Assembly (NCBI GenBank): GCA_940671915.1 | Contig: CALNVZ010003434.1 | Span: 14,713,075 to 14,777,074, forward strand | From: Paracentrotus lividus | Lineage: Eukaryota; Echinodermata; Echinoidea; Camarodonta; Echinidae | DNA: 64,000 bases | Direction: 5' to 3' | Shown: positions 12,901-21,900 of the stretch, piece by piece | Numbering within the stretch: the stretch's first letter is position 1 | Layout: every line of letters starts with the position of its first letter | The notes under the pieces: model-generated | What the model saw: the letters and a program-made list of their open reading frames with translations, nothing else | Database searches by the model: none | What the model was told of the DNA's origin: nothing | Program-made: the position numbers and the translations under genes

Positions 12901-15900
12901 TCAGGATCGTAATGGAGAATGGGCCCCACCCAGGGATACCTACTATGATTATGAAGCAGCTGAGATGGATAAACAGAAGGAGGAGGAAGAGAAAAAGAAG
13001 GCCGCAGCGTCCAGTAGTAAGTCTGAATATTTTGATTTGATTAGTGATTGTATCATTAAAGAGGATAGTTTTTGAATGGCAAAAGCAATGCAAAATAAGA
13101 TTAGAACAGATGTAATATTTGGCTATTTTTTAGTACCACTGATGATGGGATAAGCCACTTTGCTTTCAGTTCAAAATATTTAAGTTGTCCATTGTTTCAT
13201 GTATATTTTTAGCACTGTTTTTACCTCTTTCTCTTTTTTCTTCCTCCCTCGTTTCCTCCAATCCAACTGAGCTCAACCGATTGCAATTACATGTATCTGT
13301 GATGTTGATCTTAGACTGAACTGTATGTCAACAATATCTTCCTTTTTATCATATCATCATCGTCATCATCATCCTCATCCTCACCCCCATCATCATCATC
13401 ATCATCATCATCATCTTGAATCTTTATCATAATTGCTAAAACACTATGAATTGGCGTGATGAGTATTCTTATCTGTAGTGCTATAATCTTATTTTCTCAT
13501 CCTACCTTTCCTGTTATTTCAACTCTTTCTCCTCCTTTTCTCCTTCATTCCCTTTCTCTTTTATCCCTCTCTTTCATATCAAGGTCATTCAATGTTATGT
13601 AAACCCTAATCTTCCTATACAAATAGAGCCCTTTTTTAAATATTTATTATTCAGTTTCTTATTGAAGATGTACAGATTATACAAAGTAAATTCAATCGTT
13701 AGAGGCAATTACCTTACAAACTTCTTTTTCTTTTCTTATCCAGCCTATGTGAAGAGGGTAATTGCTCACCCATCCTTCCAGAACATCACTTATAAACAAG
13801 CCGAGAAGGTCATGAGAGAATCAGATGTAGGAGACGTTATCATAAGACCAAGTAGCAAGGTAAAATCTCTCTCAATGGCTCTTAAGCCTCAAAAGAATTT
13901 TTTACCGCCTACATGTACAACCAACAATTGCACCTCCTTCGAGCTACTCAAGAAGATGGTGCGGCTGGTGAAACTCCGTTAAGTTGAGCTTCATAGTGTT
14001 TTTAATCGCACATAGAAATTAACTTTTTATTTGCTCAGTATGCTCAGCACTTGACAAGCACATGGTACGATAATACACCGGCGGTGGACTGTACCATACT
14101 GGAAGAAGAAGAAGACTTGGGGGACGGGTATCATGACACCTATGTACATAGTTGTGATTACTTTGTAATGCATCAAGTTTTTATGTTGCTGTTTCAACAC
14201 ATTTATGTGAAAGCAGACAGCAAAATAAAATTATTTCAGTTTGATTTGATTTGAATTGCTAGGGAGCTTATCATGACACCTATGTACATAACTATCACTT
14301 TGTGAAGCATCAAGTTTTTATGCCTCCGCCACCGAAGGTGGTGCCGGAGGCATTATGTTTTCGGGTTGTCCGTCCGTCCGTACGTCCGTCCCGTTTTCGT
14401 TCTCGCGATAACTAAGAACCGTTTGACGATCATGTATGCATATGGTAGGGACAATTGATGATAGACTTTGGGTCTTAGGTCAAAGGTCAAAGGTCACAGA
14501 GGTCATTGTATGCATGAAAATGGCTGTTCTCGCCATAACTTAAAAACCGTTTGACGGGTCAACTTCAAACTTGGGTAATGTGTGCCTATGGGAGGGCAAT
14601 GAACTGATTAGATTTTAGGTCATGAGATCAAGTCAAAAGGTCAGCAGATGCGTTGTATACATGAAATGGTTCGTTCTCGCAATACTTAGAACGGTTGACG
14701 GGTCAACTTCAAACTGGATTCATGTATGCTATGTAGGGACAATGAAACTGATTAGAATTTGGGTCATGAGGTCAAAGGTCACAGTCATTGTGTACATGAA
14801 TGGCTCGTTCTTGCGATAACTTAAGAACGTTTGAGGGATAAACTTGAAACTTGGTCATATGTGCATATATGAGGGTCAATAAACTTATTAGATTTGGGTC
14901 ATGAGGTCAAAGGTCACAGGTCATGCGTACGTGAAAATGGCTCTCGTTCTTGCGAACTTAAGAACCGTTTGAGGATCAACTTCAAACTTGGATCTATTTT
15001 ACATATGGGAGGGACAAGAACTTATCAGATTTTGGGTATGAGGTCAAAGGTCACAGAGGTCATGTGTGTACATGAAAATGCTTGTTCTCGCAATAAACTT
15101 AAAACCGTTTGAGATCAATTTCAACTTGGTCATATGTGCATATGGACGGACAATAAACTGATTAGAATTTAGAGTCATGAGGTCAAGTTCAAAGGCCACA
15201 GAGGACATTGTGTACGTGAAAATGGCTTGTTCTTGCGATAACTTAAGAACAGTTTGATGGATGAACATCAACTTGGGTCATGTGTGCATATGGTAGGGAC
15301 AATGAATTTATTATATTTTGAGGTCATGAAGTCAAAGGTCAAGGGTCACAGACGTCATTGTATACATGAAAATGGCACTTCTTGCTGTAACTTCTGAACC
15401 GTTTATGGATCAACATCAAACTTGGTATGTGGAGGAAAGATGAACTGATTAATTTTTGAGGTCAGGACATCAAAGGTCACTGGTTATTTATGTAATGACT
15501 CGTTTGTGCAATTTCTGAAGGACCTTTGACAGATCAACTTAAACATGTTTATCCTTTTTTAATCAGTAGCCATCCTCCTGAGTTGGAAATAATTCTGATG
15601 ATAAACTTTAAATATTTGGGTCATATCTCAAAGATGTCATCGGTATAGATGGACTGTAAATATTCAACATGCGCATGCCTTTTTTTTCCGATGTGGCAAT
15701 ACGGAGGCATGCCTTCCGACCGTGCTCGGTCGAAGATTCATCTAGTTCTGTCACTGTTTCAACACATTTGTGTGAAAGAAGATGGCTTAAAATGATTTCA
15801 GTTTGATTTGATTTGAATTCACTTGAATTGACTGATATTAATTTGATTTGATTTGATTTGATTTGATTTGGTAGGGAGCTGATCATTTGACTGTTACATG

Positions 15901-18900
15901 GAAGGTTGAGGATGGTGTCTATCAACACATTGATGTCAATGAAGAAGGCAAAGATAATGATTTCAGTTTGATTTGATTTGATTTGATTTATTAGGGAGCT
16001 GATCATTTGACTGTTACATGGAAGGTTGAGGATAATGTTTATCAACATATTGATGTCAAAGAAGAAGGCAAAGATAATGATTTCAGTTTGGGACATTCAT
16101 TAAAGATTGGAGATGAGGTAAGTAGAATGTGTGTAATAATTATCATAGAAAGCTAATAATATTCTGATTTTATTTTTATTTGAATTTGTTCTCATATTTC
16201 ACCTAATTACAGAAACTTCAATATAGTGTAAACGCATGTATTAAACAGTTCCAATGTTACATGATGTGACTGAATTGCTATTTATTTGAATAACAATAAC
16301 ACAGTCAAAATATTTATGAGACAAATTGCTCTACATGTGTGCATTTCCATTTTATTATACTTACAGTGTATTTTATTATCAACATAAAATTTTGAACTTG
16401 GGAAAATACATGTATTATTTCAATTCTAAATTCCAATAATTGCAGAGATAAAAGCAACTTCTGATTGCGCAACCAATGCACTCTTGTACAATTTAATATA
16501 ATGCCATGGTCACAAACCGGTCGTTAATGATTTTTCAATAGATATAATGAAGCCTAGAAGTAATTTATCATATTACCTCACCAAATTTTGCCCAACAGGA
16601 ATTTGAAGACTTGGATGAAATCATAGCGCGTCACATCCAGCCAATGGCAGCTTTCGTTAGAGACGTCACCGCACACAAGTACTATCGGGACGTAGAGGGC
16701 GGTAGCAAGGAACTCATGGATAAATGCCTGGGGACGGAGAAGAAGAAAACGCCCAATCGCATCCCTTACTTCATGTGTCTTTGCAGAAACTATCCAGGTA
16801 AGACAAATGGACGGTCAAGAGTAGAGATCAAGTCACAATGTAATGTCTCTTTCCATGTACACTCCACTGTCAAGAGTAGAGATCAAATCACAATGTAAGG
16901 TCTCTTTATATGTACACTCCACTGTCAAGAGTAGAGATCAAATCACAATGTAAGGTCTCTTTATATGTACACTCCACTCCAGTAATCATTGTACTGCCAC
17001 CTTGCCAAGTATCTTGTTTTAACAAAATGTTTTATACAGATAGGGAAGATGTACATGATTGCTTGGACATATTTTAATTTGGGAGAGAGAGAGAGAGAAT
17101 TGCCTTGCTATTACAAAATTTTGTGCTTGTTAAAAAGTGAGTGAACTATACTGAATTGATATGCATGTAAGTGAAAAATACTGTAGGAAAATATAGGAAA
17201 TACCATGTTAAAGAAATAAATATTTTTATGTGAACCAAATGTACTTGAAAGTGATGATTATGTACATGAATCTTTAGATTTACTCATATGATATTTATAT
17301 CTTTTGTGATAAAAACCCACCATCCTTTGAATTTGAAGCTGTGCTACATAACCTGTAATCATGTAATGTCATAGTGTAGTGGTCATACCACGGGACTGAG
17401 AAAGCAAGGACCGTGGGTTCAATCCCCGGTATGACACTTACGTCCTAGGGCATGGGCGTTTTGTCTACAATGCTCCTCCCCACCCAGGTGCAAAATGGGT
17501 ACCCGGTAGGAATGGAACGAGTGTGCCTTAAAGGCTGCCGTGTATCTGAATGATCCCTTTGGGATTGGACAGGTGTCAGAAAGACTTACAAGCATCCGAT
17601 GACCGGGGTAATAATAATTGTAAAGCGCTTAAGAGATGAAATTGTTTCATATTAGGCGCTATATAAGAAGCTCTTATTATTATTATTATATTTAATTTCT
17701 ACCTTTTTAAATGATACCTTATCTTTGCAGGCAAGTTCCTGTTGTCATACCAACCACGTAGCAAGGCAAGGCATGAGTATGTGACAATCACTCCTGATGG
17801 TTATAAGTTCCGTGGTCAGATGTTTACAACCATTAACTCTCTACATCGCTGGTTCAAGGTTCACTTCAGGGACCCTATACCAGGTAACCATCCACTCTTC
17901 CACTTGTTCTCCAAACTCTATACCTGGGATCATATTATTATGAGACCTAAAAATTGTTTATGTACCCATATGAGTGAGGTAGTTCCTCCTCAAAAGTGCC
18001 CCTGTCGTGGAGAAGTTTGCATACTGCTTGTAGAGCTCCCATAAACTGTATATCCCTGCATGGGATTAGTGGAATATGAGGCTAATACGAAAAATGTCTC
18101 ATGATTTGAGCGGAGGAGGCTTAAAGGTAGTATCAGCCTTTTTCACAAATTGCGAAAACTAATGCAACTTGGCATAACTGTAGAATATGATCGACCTATA
18201 CTGTCTATTCAATCTTACTCTCATAGGTTGCCTAGATCAGTAATACGAAACGAAAATCTGACTACCAATCTTGACCAGCTCTCCATCAACATCGTTGATA
18301 TTACAGCGCATGCGGCACGGACCGCACACAGCAATATACACACGGTGCATTCTCTGCGCTTACGGTCAGCGGTTCGCACCGTACGGTATATTTTTCGAGG
18401 TTCAAAAAAATAGGAATGAATTTTGATAATCGCAATATAGTGACCAACATACACTTTTGAGCTTAATCATGTTGTGGGATGATATAGTCATTGGTATACT
18501 ACTATATCCTCTCAAAAACTAGAAATTTAATATTTTTGCCTGCAAAAGGCTGACACTACCTTTAAACAAAAACCAGCCATAATATTTCTCATGGCATGAA
18601 AACAGTCTGATGCGTTTACCACCTCATCAATTATCGATTTACTTCCAGGTTTTTTAAAATAAAAACAAGCTTTACCTCTTGGTGTTCGTATGGTTATGTA
18701 TTCTCTTCCCTCTCATTATTGTGATTAACGTGTAATATATATCGCCTATACTTACACTTTTTAATGAAAACTTTAAATTTTTGGGAGATCATCTTATGTC
18801 AAAAGCCTAAGTTCTAGAGAGAATTAAGAAGCTAATTTGGAGAGTGGGTTGTGAAGACCTTACCACTGGCTGAATCTCGACACTTTATATGGTCAATTCT

Positions 18901-21900
18901 TTTGCAATCCTTTGTTTTATGGATAATTTCATGCGTTTGTTACAGGTATGAATGTGACTCCAACACCGATGAGTACCCGTCAAACACCCATGTCTGTGGC
19001 TCATGATGGAACCCCTTGGCAAAGTAAGTACTTAAGTCTACCCACCCCCCCCCCCTCCAGTTTGCAATGAATCTGTGTTTACCACATGGACATCATTTAC
19101 AATGTATTGAATATCACATTATAAATGAACCTCTAATAGACAACCTTTAATTGTATAACCTTCCAGTTTTCAACTTTAAAATCATCACACTGGTATATTT
19201 TTAAATGTGTTCACTTTCTTGTCGGCAATTGCTATATGATACCTCATTCTCACATTGATTTGTAAAATGTTATGTTTATCTTTCATCAGCTTTTAAGTTC
19301 CCTGTATTTCCTCATCCATGTGATTCATCACTCTTTTGTTTTGCATTGAATTTGTTTTTACTGTATTTTTGCAATGTATTTTGATGAATTTTATGAAAAA
19401 AGTAAATGAATTTAAATTTAAATTTCAAAATATTTACCTATCCAGCGGGCACACCTATGATCCAGAAGACCGGTACCACTTTCACCGGGGGCATGTATGC
19501 CACCCCCAACATGCTCCAGGGTACCCCTCGTCAGACCCCAGGCCGCCAGACACCCCTGACAGGTGCATCAGGTACAGGGCGCTATGGGGGGTATGGTTAC
19601 CCCTACTCCACCCCACAGAATGCAATCACTACCCCTGTTGGTGCTACGCCCTCCTACCAGGTGAGTTTCACTTTGTCAATTTTACTTAATATGACTTGTG
19701 TATGTCAGGGTGCCAACTTTTAAAGACTTGCAATTGAGTACCTGAATATAAAAACAACCCAAGTCCATCCCCTGTCCAAATTGATTGTTGTGAGTAATTT
19801 ACAGCACTGAATTCTACCAGAAATGCCTAAAATGATTGAAAAACGATTCCAAATCCCCATTGGCCACACATAAAAATCATCCAGTTTTTCTGGATTTACT
19901 CAAAATTCAATACTTGCATTATCATGTGCGAAGTTGGGAGTATTGCTGAATGAGAGTTGTCTAATAGGGTAGTCCGATAGAAGATATACTTAACAACAGT
20001 GTACGAGGGTGTTGAAGTAGAACGATGAGTCAGAAGAAGTTGTTGAGAAAGTTTTAGAAGTGTGTGATGACTTAGATTTGGAACTTCATGTACATTTTTA
20101 CTAGGGTTGATTTGCTAAGAAATCTCCCTGAACCAGCGAGTGAGAGTGACGGTCGGAACTTAACAGAACGAGGGCGCATGTATTGTGAAATCTGAAAATA
20201 GATTCAAATTGATTAAAAATAAAGTTGCATATCCAATCTTTATTGTACAGCTTTATGACCAATTTTAAGTTGCAGTTGATTCAATTCCTTTGCAATGCTA
20301 GATCTAAAATGTGACAATACCTGAAATATTCATGAAGTAGAATATTAAACAATGTGTGTTTATCACTATTAAATAGATTTCAACTTTGTTTATTTTTCGT
20401 TTCATTCTCTCCACCAAGGGTATGCGCACCCCCCAGGGTAGCGTGTCTCGCACCCCTCAGATCAACCGTACACCCCAGATCAACCCTGCTCGTACCCCTT
20501 CTGGTATGACGCCCCAGCAGGGTAGTACACCCCAGTACCAGTCTCGTACCACCCCTCGTCAATCGTGGGGTGGCAGTACACCCAACTCTCAGCAACAGGG
20601 ACCACCCCACAGAAGCTCTGGACGAACCCCTCAGAGGTATGAATTGTTTAACAATTCGTTTTGGTTTTCTGTCATTGTTATTGTTAGCATACATGTATGT
20701 TTGTATACTTATACAATTAATGTTTTATGAAGTTATATAATAAGTGGAGACCTCGTTATAACGAGTTTCGACTGTAGATTAAATACATTGTACACTGTGA
20801 AAGGCTTTTTGCTGTGTTATCATATTGAATTTGATTTCTAGTTTACTGCAATAGTTCTGTTATGCTCTATGTTTGTATTGTACGTTTTATTATCTTTAGC
20901 TTATCTTTATAACCATTAAAAATATTTACATCTGAAATGTGTGCTGATTATTTTGTCACCTTTTTGCGTGGATCATACTTAACGCACATCAATTTGTTAC
21001 TTTATTAAAGAAATTGTTTACCGAACCATTGAGCTTAAATATGTTCTAGATATAGTGTGGACTTGACTACGCTTAACCCTAAAAAGACTGGGGGGGGGGG
21101 GCTCATTCAGCCCCCCCTCGACATTTTTCGCGAAACTTCGCAACGCGTGAAAAAAATTCGCTGAACCTTCATGACTATTTTCTTTCAAGTCTCGCGCAAC
21201 TTTTGAGACCAAATTTGCGAGGCCCGGGTACGCGGTTCCGAAATTGCGTAACATTTTGTAACCTGTGCGTCAGACCCAAATTTGCTTAAATACGTGATTT
21301 TGTGTACAAATCCAATGTTAAATTGTTGTTTTAGCCGAAATTCATAAATGTATCATTATTTTCTCTTTAACTTATCAAAATCAATTAATTTAAGGTTGTT
21401 TTATGATTAAAATGGTGTCACCAATGATTTCCATTGAAAAAACAATAAAAAACAAAAAGTCGAAAACAAAGAATACATAAGAAATTTTTTAAACAATAGA
21501 ATACATAGAAAAAAAATCTTGATAAAGATTTTTTTTTAAACGCATTTCACCAGAAGCCTACAAAGAGCCTGTAAACCAGAAATAAGCACTTTTAGAGCTT
21601 TTTTTAATTAATTAGAGCAAATCTTAGATTTTATGCATAAATTAGCATAATTAATTAGTAATGAAATTTTTCGGAGAATATGACTCATTGGTTTTGGAGA
21701 GTATGCCGTGGTAACGCGCGTGCCAAGTTTCGGCGCGATCGCGCGCTCAACGGCCGAGATCTTAGGGGGGGCTGAATGAGCCCCCCCCCCCCAGTCTTTA
21801 TGTGTGTCAAAATAGCCCAGTCTTTTTAGGGTTAAAAAATAGGTTTTTGATAAGATTTTGTATTTTATATTTTGCAGGAGTAGTGGTAGCAGTAGTGTAC

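Noticed and set aside
14039-14130. Mutually exclusive exon for SUPT6H exon Q
   Set aside because: The acceptor and phase fit, but it covers only part of the needed SH2 segment and has no clear donor that restores the FSLG block. Kept as a diverged copy.
14320-15720. CRISPR-like array
   Set aside because: Units are long tandem repeats without distinct spacers, in a eukaryotic intron.
15875-15969. First exon Q copy as the real exon
   Set aside because: No donor; it runs into ATTTG repeats and a stop. The second copy continues correctly.
15608-16096. 162-residue - strand open frame
   Set aside because: Shadow across the exon Q copies and ATTTG repeats; its internal repetition follows the DNA repeat.
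17371-17445. Functional tRNA gene
   Set aside because: A and B boxes are present but the cloverleaf is incomplete and a SINE body follows. The same applies to 41283 and 51204.
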